Shown one piece after another: positions 8,227 through 18,289 of a DNA stretch of 64,000 nt (positions within the stretch are counted from its first letter, which is position 1; every line of letters begins with the position of its first letter). Under the pieces are notes generated by a model. It worked only from the letters and a program-made list of their open reading frames with translations. It was not told where the DNA came from and searched no databases. Where the stretch lies: contig NZ_ATZH01000009.1 in assembly GCF_000428105.1 (NCBI RefSeq), forward strand, positions 99,291 through 163,290, written 5' to 3'. The position numbers were made by a program, and so were the translations under genes. This DNA is from Bacteroides pyogenes DSM 20611 = JCM 6294 (GTDB taxonomy: Bacteria; Bacteroidota; Bacteroidia; Bacteroidales; Bacteroidaceae).

Positions 8227-9375
8227 TTAAATATTTCGCACGCTCAGCTCATTATACAGAATTTCCCACTCTCGCCCTTCTCCTTCATCGATATGGATTT
8301 CCAGTTGAAAGCGTTTGTAATACCCTTCGAAAGCGGGGAATTCCAGCGTATTGTCTTTCGGCTGAACAGGCTTTCCATCGAGTTTGTAAGAGATTTTTGC
8401 ATCCGGATTTGCCAAATCGTTGTAGTAGAGCTTGAGAAAACGTCCTTTGCATGTAGCATCGGCTTCGATAGTACGCAGATAGGGGATACGGTCTTCTGAA
8501 TCGACTGGTCTTTCGAGGTTTTTCGTTCTGGCGGTCGTTTTCGCATATTCAGACCTTACTCCGTCTTTTACGGCACATACTTCGATATCGTACGTCTGTC
8601 CGGGAGTCAGTTTCTCTACTGTGAACGAGTTTCCGGTGATTCCGGTATATGCCTGTTTTCCATCTTTTACTTCGTAAGTGATTCCTTCTGCATTGCTTTT
8701 TTCCCACGACACTGTAATTTCACGCTGGAAACTTTGGGGGTACTTCAATCCGGGTTTTTCCGGTTTTTCTACTTCAGGCGCGCTGGAACCGCCCTCTGAT
8801 TTTACCAAAGAAATATCATCGAAATAAATTTTCTCGTTTCGCCTGTACGGGAAACTTATGCTCATTGAGGCTACGTCTATATCTTCGTTTTCAGGTACCT
8901 TGACCACCTGTTCGAATTTCACCCATTTGTCTTTTTGGGTGGTGAAGCTGTAATCTGTGCTGCTTTTCCAGATTTCGTCATCGGAAAGTTTTTTGTAGAA
9001 GTTAAACATAGCATAGAATTTCAAATTATCGTGTGTGCCCTTGTGCCAAACGGTCAGTTTGTACGAAGCTCCTTTCTCCAGGTGCAATGCTCCGCCGCGC
9101 CAAGCCTCGACACTCTTGTCAATGGCTCTGATGGCCCCCCCATTGTCGAGATACGCCATGAATATATTCGTTCCGCTTCCTCCGTCCCGCTTTCCTGACA
9201 CGCGCTCGGTCGCCGCTCTGTGTACCTTCCATCCTTCGGGACTCATATCAAAGTACGATCCGCTCCATGCACCTTCAAAGTCTCCGTTTTTCAATAAATT
9301 CTCTTGTGCGTTCGCTGTGGGAATCATCCATGCCCACATCATTGCGAATAATGCTATTCTGTGAATTGCTTTCAT
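8227..9375 (-). CDS. secreted carbohydrate-binding-like jelly-roll plus FnIII protein
   Basis: 382 residues with a cleavable signal peptide (about 1-23). The N-terminal domain (about 24-195) opens with NLLKNGDFEG and closes with IYFDDISLV, the pattern of galactose-binding-like/CBM4-9 jelly rolls. After a Pro-rich linker comes a fibronectin type III domain (about 205-290), then a C-terminal beta domain of about 90 residues that I do not recognise. No catalytic motif is seen. In a receptor operon, a surface binding or adhesin role is likely but inferred. It sits 8 nt after the DUF4856 gene. Confidence 0.72.
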   Translation of the reverse strand: MKAIHRIALFAMMWAWMIPTANAQENLLKNGDFEGAWSGSYFDMSPEGWKVHRAATERVSGKRDGGSGTNIFMAYLDNGGAIRAIDKSVEAWRGGALHLEKGASYKLTVWHKGTHDNLKFYAMFNFYKKLSDDEIWKSSTDYSFTTQKDKWVKFEQVVKVPENEDIDVASMSISFPYRRNEKIYFDDISLVKSEGGSSAPEVEKPEKPGLKYPQSFQREITVSWEKSNAEGITYEVKDGKQAYTGITGNSFTVEKLTPGQTYDIEVCAVKDGVRSEYAKTTARTKNLERPVDSEDRIPYLRTIEADATCKGRFLKLYYNDLANPDAKISYKLDGKPVQPKDNTLEFPAFEGYYKRFQLEIHIDEGEGREWEILYNELSVRNI

Positions 9376-9382
9376 GTTTATT

Positions 9383-10564
9383 TTATTTTTTTATTTCCTC
9401 AGGTGACACTCCGAACCTCTCGCCTATCTGTGCTGCCAGATGGCGTAACGAGCCTTCGTCTTTTTCTTCTCCCAGCAAGCGCTCCTTGTCCCATAGTCCG
9501 CCTTCTTGCTCCAATGTCTGCAAGAGCTGCCGGGTTTCGTCGTAGGTAATGAATGGTTGCCCTTGTGCGTTTCGGGCAAACTGCGAGGCATAAATGAGTC
9601 CGTAAGCTTGCGACAGAAGTCGAAAAGCCTGTTTCGGATTTTCTTTCAGATTGGCAAAGGTGTTGGCTCCTATCAGCAGGTTCATTGCTCTGACAGCCGC
9701 CACACGCCCGAGCTCGTGCCTGATAGTATCCGCTTGCAGCTTGATTTCATCGTAGCGTGACGTTTCCATATAGATGCGTCCTCTTACAAAGCATTGAAAG
9801 ATACGGCGGTGCGAATCTTTCAATGCCGGCAAGCCTTCAGACTGGGCGAGCGGCTTCCAGAAATCGTAATATCCGTAAGCCAAATCCCAGTGATGCTCCA
9901 ATTCCGTATAGTTGTGTCCCGCAGACAGTCGGGTCAAGTCGTGCGCGGAGCGTACTTCCGGATTGTCCGTTACATCTTCGCTCAGGTGTACGTTGAGTAT
10001 TTTGTCCAGATATATGGCGCCCATGACGGCATATCTGTAAACTTCGGCCACCGCAATTCCTTTTTCATTCACAAAGCAGATATCTTTGTCGCCTATATTG
10101 ATTCCTACATATCCCGTCATTCCTTTTCGGGCTTCCGTATTCCTGTGTTCGTGCGGATTTTCCAACCCTAATCCGCCTATACGTGTCGACTCATCAAACC
10201 AACTGCCGAAATCTTTCAGGATTTTTTCTCTGTCGGCAAGATGCAGCGTAGAAGTGGCTATCTCGTTTTGCGGCTTCAAACCGTACTCTCCTTCGCGGAA
10301 CATCTGCATCGCTTCGTCATAGTCCATTTTCGTGCTCATGCGTGCTTCGCTCATGTATCTCGAAAAGATTCTGTCGATAGGAGCCTTCAGAAATTTACAC
10401 TCCAACGTGTTTACGCTGCTCTCTCCGTTTCTTGAGAACTTGTACGGCAGCTCCGGCAATACAGGAAGCTGGTATGCGCTTTCTACCGTTTCGTTCGTCC
10501 CTTCGGTGCAAGCTGTCACACCCGTCAGCAAGCAGAGGGGAAGTATATGTTTTAGATAATTCAT
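9383..10564 (-). CDS. DUF4856 (imelysin-like) lipoprotein
   Basis: 393 residues from the Met at 10564, which gives a good lipoprotein signal (lipobox ending TAC, Cys19) and starts 12 nt after the previous stop; an upstream Met at 10600 would overlap that gene. The long helical body, the GTSTL-like segment, and TELEHHWDLAYGYYDFW in the centre match DUF4856, a Bacteroidota family related in fold to imelysin (iron-regulated, metal-binding peptidase-like) proteins. The central EHHWDxAYGY is the likely metal site. Together with the FecA-like receptor upstream this points to iron or other metal acquisition. Function is inferred. Confidence 0.75.
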   Translation of the reverse strand: MNYLKHILPLCLLTGVTACTEGTNETVESAYQLPVLPELPYKFSRNGESSVNTLECKFLKAPIDRIFSRYMSEARMSTKMDYDEAMQMFREGEYGLKPQNEIATSTLHLADREKILKDFGSWFDESTRIGGLGLENPHEHRNTEARKGMTGYVGINIGDKDICFVNEKGIAVAEVYRYAVMGAIYLDKILNVHLSEDVTDNPEVRSAHDLTRLSAGHNYTELEHHWDLAYGYYDFWKPLAQSEGLPALKDSHRRIFQCFVRGRIYMETSRYDEIKLQADTIRHELGRVAAVRAMNLLIGANTFANLKENPKQAFRLLSQAYGLIYASQFARNAQGQPFITYDETRQLLQTLEQEGGLWDKERLLGEEKDEGSLRHLAAQIGERFGVSPEEIKK

Positions 10565-10575
10565 TTTTCTTTTTC

Positions 10576-11250
10576 TTAGGGTAAAACAATGTATTCGCAA
10601 TAGGGATTCCTCAGCATATTCGGCCCTTCTTCGTTCTGATATTGATTGGTGTTTAATTCGGGAATTTCGATCAACCCGTCTGTGGAGACGGCTTTAATGC
10701 TTGCTTTCACGTTGGAGTTTCTGGGTCCCACGCCTCTCACACTTAGGTATAAGGGAAACCCGGAATAGACGGTGAATGTGATTTCAAGGTCTTGTCCGTT
10801 GCGCATCACATCGATGTTTTTTCCTTCATCTCCGTCCTCATCGTTGCCTTCTTCGGTGTCATCTTCTTCTGCGGATTCTTGGTTCTTTTTGCCGCAAGTG
10901 ATCGTTACCAGCTTTTTCTTTTCGTTGATGTATTTCACTTCGTAGCGGGCTGTTACCAACTGATCATCCACAAGATCTCCTTTACGGTCTATTTCATTAA
11001 ACCGACATACCAGAGTTACCTTATACTGCTCTGCCCCTTCGGGCATTTCCGTGCCGGGGTATTTGTAGTTCTCCAACGCCAGATCGGGATCACACAGCTG
11101 CACGGTCAGTTCTCCGCGTTTGTTTTCCGGTTTTTCTATTTCCTTCGGCGGAAATAGCTTTTCATACTCTTCGTTTATTATGGTGTCTTCTTTCACGGTG
11201 TTGCAACTGCATACCAGTAGCGATAGACACATTGTCCATATATACTTCAT
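10576..11250 (-). CDS. unidentified operon lipoprotein with acidic linker
   Basis: 224 residues with a lipoprotein signal (LLVCSC, Cys16). I do not recognise a family. Mixed beta content is evident, with a striking acidic insert (ESAEEDDTEEGNDEDGDEG, about residues 129-147) between two beta-rich halves. The C-terminus ends in NPYCEYIVLP. It is tightly packed in the operon (17 nt after the DUF4302 gene, 12 nt before the DUF4856 gene), so it likely belongs to the same surface complex. The acidic stretch could bind cations, but that is speculation. Confidence 0.75.
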   Translation of the reverse strand: MKYIWTMCLSLLVCSCNTVKEDTIINEEYEKLFPPKEIEKPENKRGELTVQLCDPDLALENYKYPGTEMPEGAEQYKVTLVCRFNEIDRKGDLVDDQLVTARYEVKYINEKKKLVTITCGKKNQESAEEDDTEEGNDEDGDEGKNIDVMRNGQDLEITFTVYSGFPLYLSVRGVGPRNSNVKASIKAVSTDGLIEIPELNTNQYQNEEGPNMLRNPYCEYIVLP

Positions 11251-11266
11251 GTCGCTCTTTGTTTTT

Positions 11267-12295
11267 TTAATTATCAGATTTATCCCAAATTTCGGCTATC
11301 ACTCCGGTTGTCTCTCCGCCGGGGGCAAGATGCTTGCTTACCCAACGTCCGGTCTTGCTATAGGGGTCGAACACCTTCACGAGTTCGCAAACAAACCGGT
11401 TTCCTTCTCTGCGGAAATCGTAGAACGTGTAGTTTTTGCTGTATCGTATGCCGGGTCTGAAGGTCAGTCCGTCTGTTGTACCTACATATCCCGATCCCAG
11501 GCCTACTACCTCTTTGGGCCATCCGTGAGGCGCATAGGGGTCTTTGGCAAAAAGAAACAGGTGATAGCGTTGATAGGCTTCCTGTTCTTTTCTTTTCTTT
11601 GAGTTTTCATCTCTGCTGTCAATAATGATTCTGGTCTGCATGTCGCTGCGGAAATATATCCGGTCTGCTTTTCGGATGACCAGTTGCGGATTCTTCATCT
11701 CTTGGAAAAACAGGTTGTTGGCATATGCTTTCTGCATGTCTTCCGTCCAACTGTTTTCGCTTTTCAGTTTTGTGAATACCATATATTCGCGAGCCGGTTC
11801 TATGTATGAGGCTGTGCGGAAAACAAGGTTGCCATCGGCGTCTTTGCCGGTATAAAGAAAATCGGAAGAGGCGGCAAATTCGTTGTTTACCAAACTGTGC
11901 AGATAGTTGTGAGTGGTGAGGCTCAGTTGAGTGAATGTATTTTGCCTTATTTCAAATTCACTTATCCGGCTCTCTGTCCGGCTCTGCTCGTCATAGTCGG
12001 CTATGGTTTCTACCGTTCCGTTGTCGGCGAACTTCATGAAGAAACAGTGTCCGCCGTATCCGTATTTGTTCCGGAATTCGAACTGGGCTATCTGTTCGTT
12101 CACGTTTGTAAACAGCAGCGAGTCTGTGCGCGGGAAGTAGGTGACACACCATCCGTAGGGGGCATCTGTAAGCTCCTTCCTCAGTTCGCTGATATGTTTT
12201 GCACTCCGCTCGGAAGGAGATGAATCGAAGATATTCTCATCCTTGCAGGAGAAGCAAACCGCTATCAGAATAAGTAGTTGGAATCCTATTTTCAT
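11267..12295 (-). CDS. DUF4302 family lipoprotein
   Basis: 342 residues with a lipobox (VCFSC, Cys17). The N-terminal pattern SERSAKHISELRKELTDAPYGW with following aromatic beta strands (FEFRNKYGYGGHCFFMKFADNGTVE) matches DUF4302, a Bacteroidota family encoded beside SusC/SusD pairs and the HExxH lipoprotein family found in the preceding gene. Function is unknown; location would be the outer membrane. It starts 5 nt after the stop of the metallohydrolase-like gene. Confidence 0.8.
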   Translation of the reverse strand: MKIGFQLLILIAVCFSCKDENIFDSSPSERSAKHISELRKELTDAPYGWCVTYFPRTDSLLFTNVNEQIAQFEFRNKYGYGGHCFFMKFADNGTVETIADYDEQSRTESRISEFEIRQNTFTQLSLTTHNYLHSLVNNEFAASSDFLYTGKDADGNLVFRTASYIEPAREYMVFTKLKSENSWTEDMQKAYANNLFFQEMKNPQLVIRKADRIYFRSDMQTRIIIDSRDENSKKRKEQEAYQRYHLFLFAKDPYAPHGWPKEVVGLGSGYVGTTDGLTFRPGIRYSKNYTFYDFRREGNRFVCELVKVFDPYSKTGRWVSKHLAPGGETTGVIAEIWDKSDN

Positions 12296-12300
12296 ACTTT

Positions 12301-13305
12301 TTATTTTTGTTTCGTATATGCTTTTAATTGTTTTATGCTTATCATTTGGAGATAATCGAGCGAGATTTTGATTTCTTTGTTGAAGTAATCCTCCACAAAC
12401 GCTTCTTTCTCCGTCAGCTCTTTGTATGCTTGGCGCGCCTCTTCATCGTAAGTTTTCTGAACTTCCGGATCCGACGGGTCGTAGTAAGGCTTTTTGGCTT
12501 CTGCCAAAGCTTTAAGCACTTCTTTAGGCGTATGCGTAAGCTTAGTGCTGATGATCTCGGCGAAATCATCTTCGGCAGAGAGGAAAGAGTGGAAAGTGAA
12601 AAAACCTCTCTTGCTGGGATAGGGCGATAGAGTAAGCAATCTGCGCCCTTGCATCTCTCCTTTGAAGACGTCGGCAATGAGTTTGGTCGATTCGATATAT
12701 CTGCTTCTGCTGATGGTCAGGAACTTGTTTCTGTCGTAAGGAAACAGTTCCATCAGGTGCTTGGCAAATTGGTGATGCACGCTTCGCATCAGGATAAATA
12801 CCTTGTCCTCATCTTTCGGGTCGAAATCGTTCACGTTGTACAGAAACATCTCGTTGGTCGTTGCTTCCGCATTTCCTAACAGCTCCACCCCGTTTCCGTC
12901 TATATTCTTTCCGCCATACATGTAAATCTTAACGGGATTCTTGCCCAGAAAGAACTTTTCTCCTCCCAAATCGGAAGCTGTATAGAGGTCGATCCACAAC
13001 GCTTTGATAGTTTCGAGCACACTTTTTACATTAGCGGCTTCCGGCGGATAGGTGTAGCTTCCGTTCTGCGCCACGTTTTTATCCCAACGATATTCGATTT
13101 CGATACCGTAAGGACGTGTGAATGTATTTAATATCCACTCGTCGAGTTCTGTCCTATTGCGTTGTACTGCTCCCAAGTCTACTACGCTTTGGTCGGATAA
13201 GGTAGCTTCCTGTTCGCAGCCCGCTAACAGCAAGCATGTGGCAAACAGGGACAAGCTCCGCCCGATAAAATATCTGAATCTCATTCTTTTGCTTATTGTT
13301 TTCAT
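12301..13305 (-). CDS. substrate import-associated metallohydrolase-like lipoprotein with decayed HExxH
   Basis: 334 residues with a lipobox (LLAGC, Cys30). It resembles the family named 'substrate import-associated zinc metallohydrolase lipoprotein', encoded next to SusC/SusD and DUF4302 proteins. Members normally carry HHEFAHIL; here the site reads HHQFAKHL (177-184), replacing both the catalytic Glu and the second zinc His. The downstream acidic segment SAEDDFAEIIS (243-253), expected to supply the third ligand, is kept. The protein therefore looks like a binding paralogue rather than a protease. It begins 39 nt after the susD stop. The family call rests on motif and context. Confidence 0.75.
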   Translation of the reverse strand: MKTISKRMRFRYFIGRSLSLFATCLLLAGCEQEATLSDQSVVDLGAVQRNRTELDEWILNTFTRPYGIEIEYRWDKNVAQNGSYTYPPEAANVKSVLETIKALWIDLYTASDLGGEKFFLGKNPVKIYMYGGKNIDGNGVELLGNAEATTNEMFLYNVNDFDPKDEDKVFILMRSVHHQFAKHLMELFPYDRNKFLTISRSRYIESTKLIADVFKGEMQGRRLLTLSPYPSKRGFFTFHSFLSAEDDFAEIISTKLTHTPKEVLKALAEAKKPYYDPSDPEVQKTYDEEARQAYKELTEKEAFVEDYFNKEIKISLDYLQMISIKQLKAYTKQK

Positions 13306-13343
13306 GTTTTTAATATTCTCTGTCCATTAAATGTTCAATATAT

Positions 13344-14849
13344 TCAACGCGGGTTAGGTTCTAATCCCCGGTTAATGGCTTCGGCAGGTATTTGCAGGAG
13401 CTTTCTCGGGTCTTCTTTTTCCAGCTGCTTATAGAACTTATACTTCGATGTACGTTTCACCGGTATATAAAAACGGCGGATATCGAACCATCTCAATCCT
13501 TCGTGGATGAACTCCTGACGCCTGAATCCTAAAATGGTTTTTACCATTGCCAATTGCTTGATACTCATCCCGTAGAACGGAGTATAAGTCTGGTAATTGT
13601 CGCTGCTTGTTTGTGTGTAGTCCGGACGGCTGCACGAAGGAGTGATTCCGAATTTGGCAGAAAGATAGATAAGCAGGTCGTTTATGGATTTGTCGTATTC
13701 TCCGATCATGGCGTATGCCTCCATCCGGTTGAGCATTACCTCATCGGTGGAGAATAAAACGTTGGTGACATACAGTCCCTTCGGTCGTATGCCTGTATAG
13801 CCCGATAACGAAAGCTCGTCGAATTTGCCGATATATTGTCCGTCGCCTATGCGTCCGTCATTATAGTTGAAAAGGAAAACCGGTTCCATATTCACTTTCC
13901 GGAAGTTGGCGCATCCGTCTACCCCATGCTGGTTGTACACTTTGTCTGCGCTTTTGCTTGTCACTCCGTACTTTTCTGTGGATATGTTGCGGGCTACCCT
14001 TGACTCTGTTGTGGAGAGTAGCAAATTGGCGGGCTCTTCAGTACTTGTGTATCGGGTATAGAGATGCTTGCGGTTGAAATAAAAATCTTTGCTGTACTTC
14101 TGCCAGTTCCGAAGAACAGGTTTGGGATCTATGCCGAGCACGTAGTCTGAATAGGCAATAACGAGTTCCCATTCTCCTTTAATCAGGTAGAAGCGGGAAG
14201 CGAAAGCGTATGCGGCTTTTTTATTGAAGTGGAATTTCGGTTTGCCGTAATAGCTGTCGTCTACCAGTGAAATACCGAGTTTCAAGTCTTTCTCGATCTT
14301 TTCGTATACTTCCTTTACGGTTCCGCGCTTGTAGTCCACCAGCGCGTACTTTTCAGGCTTTGTCAGGTAAGGTATGCCGGGTGCAGTCTCCGACTTGGAT
14401 GTACCGTACGGCTCCGCCCAGATGTTGACCAGCATAAAGTGCAGATAGGCGCGAAGTAGGAATGCTTCGCCGTACAAAGCTTTCACACGGTCGGTTTTAG
14501 GATATTTGCTCAGAAGTTCCAACGCTTGGTTGGCTTGTGCGATACCCGCGTAGCATGCGTTCCAATAGTTCAGCGGAGTGTCCAGATCTTCCTGATCGTA
14601 ATCTTCCCAATAATACATGGCTTCGTTCAGCCGTGAATGGATGCCGTTCACCCGCTCGCCCACATTGTCAGTACGTGTTTCCAAGAACGCGAAGTAACTG
14701 GCTTCGGGGTAAGCTCCGGCGAGCAATTCGGCTATTTTCTCTTCACTGTCTATCTTCACATCGAGCGTAGAGTCGGGGTTTGTTTCCAGATAGCCTTGGC
14801 ATGCCGTGAGCAGCGTGAGTATGATACTTAAGTAAATTGTTCTTTTCAT
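13344..14849 (-). CDS. SusD/RagB family lipoprotein
   Basis: 501 residues from the Met at 14849, which gives a clean lipoprotein signal (LLTAC, Cys17) and starts 11 nt after the SusC stop; the longer frame from 14873 would overlap susC. The TPR-rich body (EAFLLRAYLHFMLVNIWAEPYG, about 120-145) and C-terminal GFRRQEFIHEGLRWFDIRRF and IPAEAINRGLEPNPR are standard SusD features. It is the lid partner of the adjacent SusC. Confidence 0.9.
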   Translation of the reverse strand: MKRTIYLSIILTLLTACQGYLETNPDSTLDVKIDSEEKIAELLAGAYPEASYFAFLETRTDNVGERVNGIHSRLNEAMYYWEDYDQEDLDTPLNYWNACYAGIAQANQALELLSKYPKTDRVKALYGEAFLLRAYLHFMLVNIWAEPYGTSKSETAPGIPYLTKPEKYALVDYKRGTVKEVYEKIEKDLKLGISLVDDSYYGKPKFHFNKKAAYAFASRFYLIKGEWELVIAYSDYVLGIDPKPVLRNWQKYSKDFYFNRKHLYTRYTSTEEPANLLLSTTESRVARNISTEKYGVTSKSADKVYNQHGVDGCANFRKVNMEPVFLFNYNDGRIGDGQYIGKFDELSLSGYTGIRPKGLYVTNVLFSTDEVMLNRMEAYAMIGEYDKSINDLLIYLSAKFGITPSCSRPDYTQTSSDNYQTYTPFYGMSIKQLAMVKTILGFRRQEFIHEGLRWFDIRRFYIPVKRTSKYKFYKQLEKEDPRKLLQIPAEAINRGLEPNPR

Positions 14850-14859
14850 TTCAATGCGA

Positions 14860-17800
14860 TTAAAATTCAACATGCAGCGTCATCGTATATTGTTTCGGAG
14901 TAGGCAATGAAACTCCTCCCGATTTGTAGAACTCCGGGTCTTGCCCTTTCAACTTCTTGTCCGCATAAATCAGGAACGGATTGGTTACATTTGCCTTCAC
15001 ACTCATTTGTCTGATCTTGAGTTGTGCAAGAAGCTTTTTGGGCAATCGGTATCCCAACGAGATGTTTTTCATGCGCACGAAACTTCCGTCTGCCACTCTG
15101 TTCTGAGAGTAATTATAAGTGTTGTAAGCCTTTTCAATGTTTTCTTTTCCGATGTTGCGAATCAAATCCTGCGAAGGAATGACGGGGATGTTCGTTTTCC
15201 ACTCGTCGCCCGGATTGAGCCAGCGGTCGTAGTACTCTTTGGAAAACACATTCAGATCGGCGAACGAAGGGTCGAATGTCGGGTTAAGGCGTATCTTGTT
15301 GCCCGCTTGCATAGTGACGAAGCACGAAAGCTCCCAGTTCTTGTATTTAAATGTGTTCGATACTCCGCCTATGTAAGTAGGCTCGATAGGACCGTGGTAG
15401 ATAAGGTACGATTTCGAGTACTGCGCGTCGAGGAAATCGGCTCCTGATATTTCGCTGTTCACACCTTGGTTGGAAGGGTAAAGTCCGAAATCGAAGGTAG
15501 GCAGACCGTTGTTGTTGAGTCCCTGAAAGTTGAAAGAGAACAGAGAACCCCGTGGGAATCCGAGGATATTGCCGCGTCCGGTTCCCGCCACCATATCGAA
15601 CGTATTCGGCATATTCAGCAGGCGAGTGATCTTCTGCTTCATGCCGCTCACGGTGAAAGCCGTAGTCCAGCTGAAATTGCCGGTTACGATATTCTTGGTT
15701 TGCAGCGCCAATTCCACTCCTCGTGTGCGCATGTCTCCAAAGTTTGCGTACTTGTAATACTGTCCGCCCACACCGGAGGTACGGATGAGGTCTATCAGGT
15801 CGAATGAGTTTCGCTGGTAGACATCGAATGTTGCGCTTATGCGGTTGTTGAACAGCCCGAGTTCCAAACCGAGATTCAGCTCATACATTTTCTCCCATGT
15901 CAGGTCTCGGTTCTCAAGATGCAGGATGCGCAACGCATTCTCGCGGTCTTTCAGCAGTGTACGGTTGATGATGAGATGCTTGAACACAGCTGTGGAGTTT
16001 ATCGCCTGTTCGTTCATTTTGGCCGTCAGTCCGTAGCTGGCACGCAGGGCGAGCTTGGAAACGGCAGGATACTTTTTCATGAACTTCTCTTGATCCATGT
16101 TCCACTTTGCTCCGATATTCCAAGTAGGCAACCAGCGCGAACGGCTGTATTTGCCTGCCGTATTCGACCCTTCATAGTTGAATACGCCGTTGAAAACGTA
16201 TTTGCCCGCATATCCGTAGGTGGCGCTGGCGGAGAGGGTCACCCCTCTTTCGTAGCGTTCGGTAAGCGAGAAATAAGTGTTTCCTTCGTTAGTGAGTTTA
16301 TCGAAAATCAAAGGATTGGTGAACACCTGATTCCCTCTGTCGTATTGTATCCCATAACCTTGGAAAGGGTTGATGCTGCGGTCGGCATAGCGTATTTCGG
16401 TAAATCCGAAAGCGCGTATGTCGTGCTCACCCATCTGTTTGTTGTAGTCGAGCGCAAAGCGTCCCAAATAGCTGCGCAGAGAAGTCTCGGTCTTATTGAA
16501 CATGCCTCCGTGAGTCAGCGCCACTTGCGGCAGTTGCAAGGGGTTGTCTTTATTCTTCAACAAATAGATATTCTCTTGCGCCACGTAGGGAGTTTCGTTG
16601 GCGCGGAAAGCCTGTATCACATTCGATTGTTCGGTGATGAAGTGCGAACTTTTGGTAACCGCATGACGTACCGACGCCAATCCTTTGGCTTCGATGTTGT
16701 CGTTGAGTCTGTATGAAAGTTCGCCTTGCAGTTTGAAGTCGAGCACTTCGGTTTTCAGGTAATTGTTGTCAAACTCGTTCAGGATATTGAACGGAGCCCA
16801 GTTATTGCGGTAGTATTCCGGTTCGCCGTTAGCATTGCGGGGGCGCAAGGTACGGCTTGTTCCCAAAGCATAGGCAAAGGGATTGATGTCGAAGTCGCGT
16901 TCGAACGTTCCGATCACCGTATTCTTTCGCTGAGAAATCGTACCCGGAGAGTTTTGGTTACGCAAGTTCCCTTGTGCGGATATGGTAGCCTTTATCTTGT
17001 CCTCATTCCAGTAGAAAGAGTTTTTTATGTTGGCGGTGATGCGTTTTACATTATCGGCAAGCGTCCATCCCCTGTCGTCGTAGAAACCGATGGAGGCATA
17101 CATGGTCGAATTCTCTCCTCCTCCGGAGAAGGTTACGGTGTGCGTATGGATGGGGTTGTATGTAAACACCTCCTTGAACCAGTTGGTGTTGGCATATTCC
17201 CGCTCGCGCATGAACGCGCGCTTGGCTTCGTCCGTGTTTTCCAGATAATATCGTCCGGTAGACGGATCGACGGTTCCGAGAGCCTTATACATCTGGTGGT
17301 AAATACCGCTGCGGCGCCCGTATAATGTGTTTTGCACAGAAAAGTATCCCTTCCTGTTCATCTCCTGATAGATGGACATGCTCTCTTGCGAATTGAGCAG
17401 ATCGAAGTCCGTATACGAAGGGATGGACCGCATACTCAACTCGTATGAGTAAGAAAATCTGTTCGACGTGTTTCTTTTACCTGCGCGGGTAGTGATTACG
17501 ATTACCCCGTTCAGGGCTCTGGCTCCGTAAATAGATGTGGCGGAAGCGTCTTTCAATACTTGTATGTCTTCGATGTCCGAAGCGTTGAGTCCGGCAACGG
17601 CGGAGCTGATGAGCGTCACGGCATCGCCCGAAGCCAATTGGTCGAGCGTGAGCGACACTAAGTCTTCGTACACAGCTCCGTCGATAACCCACAGAGGTTG
17701 CACGTTTCCCATGATGGAAGCGCCGCCGCGTATGTTGATGCGGGGAGCCGATCCGAAACTGCCGGTGACGTTTTGTATCGACAGTCCCGCCACACGCCCT

Positions 17801-18237
17801 TCGAGCATGCGCGATACGTCCGCCACACCGTCGAGCTTGATGTCGTCCAGCTTCACCGAAGCGGCCGCTCCCGTAAATACCCGGTTCTTTATGTTCTGAT
17901 AGCCGGTCACTACCACTCCTTCTATCTCCTGCACGTTGTCCTGAAGCGTGATGTTCATGACGGTGGAGGTGATTTTCACTTTCCGGGTTTTCATTCCCAC
18001 GAAGCTCACTTCCAACGTTTGTCCTTTGCGGGCCTTGAGTGTGAACCGTCCGTCGCCGTCTGCGATGACTCCCTTTGCCGTGCCCGCCACCATGGCTGTG
18101 GCGCCCGGCAGAGGCTCTCCGGAAGCAGAGCGCACTGTGCCTTTTATTTTCATTAGTTCCTGTGCCGGACAAACCTGAGAGAAGATTGCCGTGAACAGGA
18201 TGCTGATTACTAATTTTATAACCGATGATACATTCAT
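14860..18237 (-). CDS. SusC/RagA family TonB-linked outer-membrane transporter
   Basis: 1125 residues: signal peptide, carboxypeptidase-D regulatory-like domain (about 30-110), plug with the SusC signature around NIRGGAS...PLWVIDGAVYED and DIEDIQVLKDASATSIYGARALNGVIVITT (about 165-255), then a 22-strand barrel. It lacks the N-terminal STN domain present in the other two complete SusC proteins here, so sigma/anti-sigma signalling through it is not expected. It lies 53 nt after the FecA-like receptor and 11 nt before susD, in one operon. The substrate is unknown. Confidence 0.93.
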   Translation of the reverse strand: MNVSSVIKLVISILFTAIFSQVCPAQELMKIKGTVRSASGEPLPGATAMVAGTAKGVIADGDGRFTLKARKGQTLEVSFVGMKTRKVKITSTVMNITLQDNVQEIEGVVVTGYQNIKNRVFTGAAASVKLDDIKLDGVADVSRMLEGRVAGLSIQNVTGSFGSAPRINIRGGASIMGNVQPLWVIDGAVYEDLVSLTLDQLASGDAVTLISSAVAGLNASDIEDIQVLKDASATSIYGARALNGVIVITTRAGKRNTSNRFSYSYELSMRSIPSYTDFDLLNSQESMSIYQEMNRKGYFSVQNTLYGRRSGIYHQMYKALGTVDPSTGRYYLENTDEAKRAFMREREYANTNWFKEVFTYNPIHTHTVTFSGGGENSTMYASIGFYDDRGWTLADNVKRITANIKNSFYWNEDKIKATISAQGNLRNQNSPGTISQRKNTVIGTFERDFDINPFAYALGTSRTLRPRNANGEPEYYRNNWAPFNILNEFDNNYLKTEVLDFKLQGELSYRLNDNIEAKGLASVRHAVTKSSHFITEQSNVIQAFRANETPYVAQENIYLLKNKDNPLQLPQVALTHGGMFNKTETSLRSYLGRFALDYNKQMGEHDIRAFGFTEIRYADRSINPFQGYGIQYDRGNQVFTNPLIFDKLTNEGNTYFSLTERYERGVTLSASATYGYAGKYVFNGVFNYEGSNTAGKYSRSRWLPTWNIGAKWNMDQEKFMKKYPAVSKLALRASYGLTAKMNEQAINSTAVFKHLIINRTLLKDRENALRILHLENRDLTWEKMYELNLGLELGLFNNRISATFDVYQRNSFDLIDLIRTSGVGGQYYKYANFGDMRTRGVELALQTKNIVTGNFSWTTAFTVSGMKQKITRLLNMPNTFDMVAGTGRGNILGFPRGSLFSFNFQGLNNNGLPTFDFGLYPSNQGVNSEISGADFLDAQYSKSYLIYHGPIEPTYIGGVSNTFKYKNWELSCFVTMQAGNKIRLNPTFDPSFADLNVFSKEYYDRWLNPGDEWKTNIPVIPSQDLIRNIGKENIEKAYNTYNYSQNRVADGSFVRMKNISLGYRLPKKLLAQLKIRQMSVKANVTNPFLIYADKKLKGQDPEFYKSGGVSLPTPKQYTMTLHVEF

Positions 18238-18289
18238 TGCCTTATCTTGTTATATTTCTTCTTTTTTATATATGATTGCACGTATTTGT

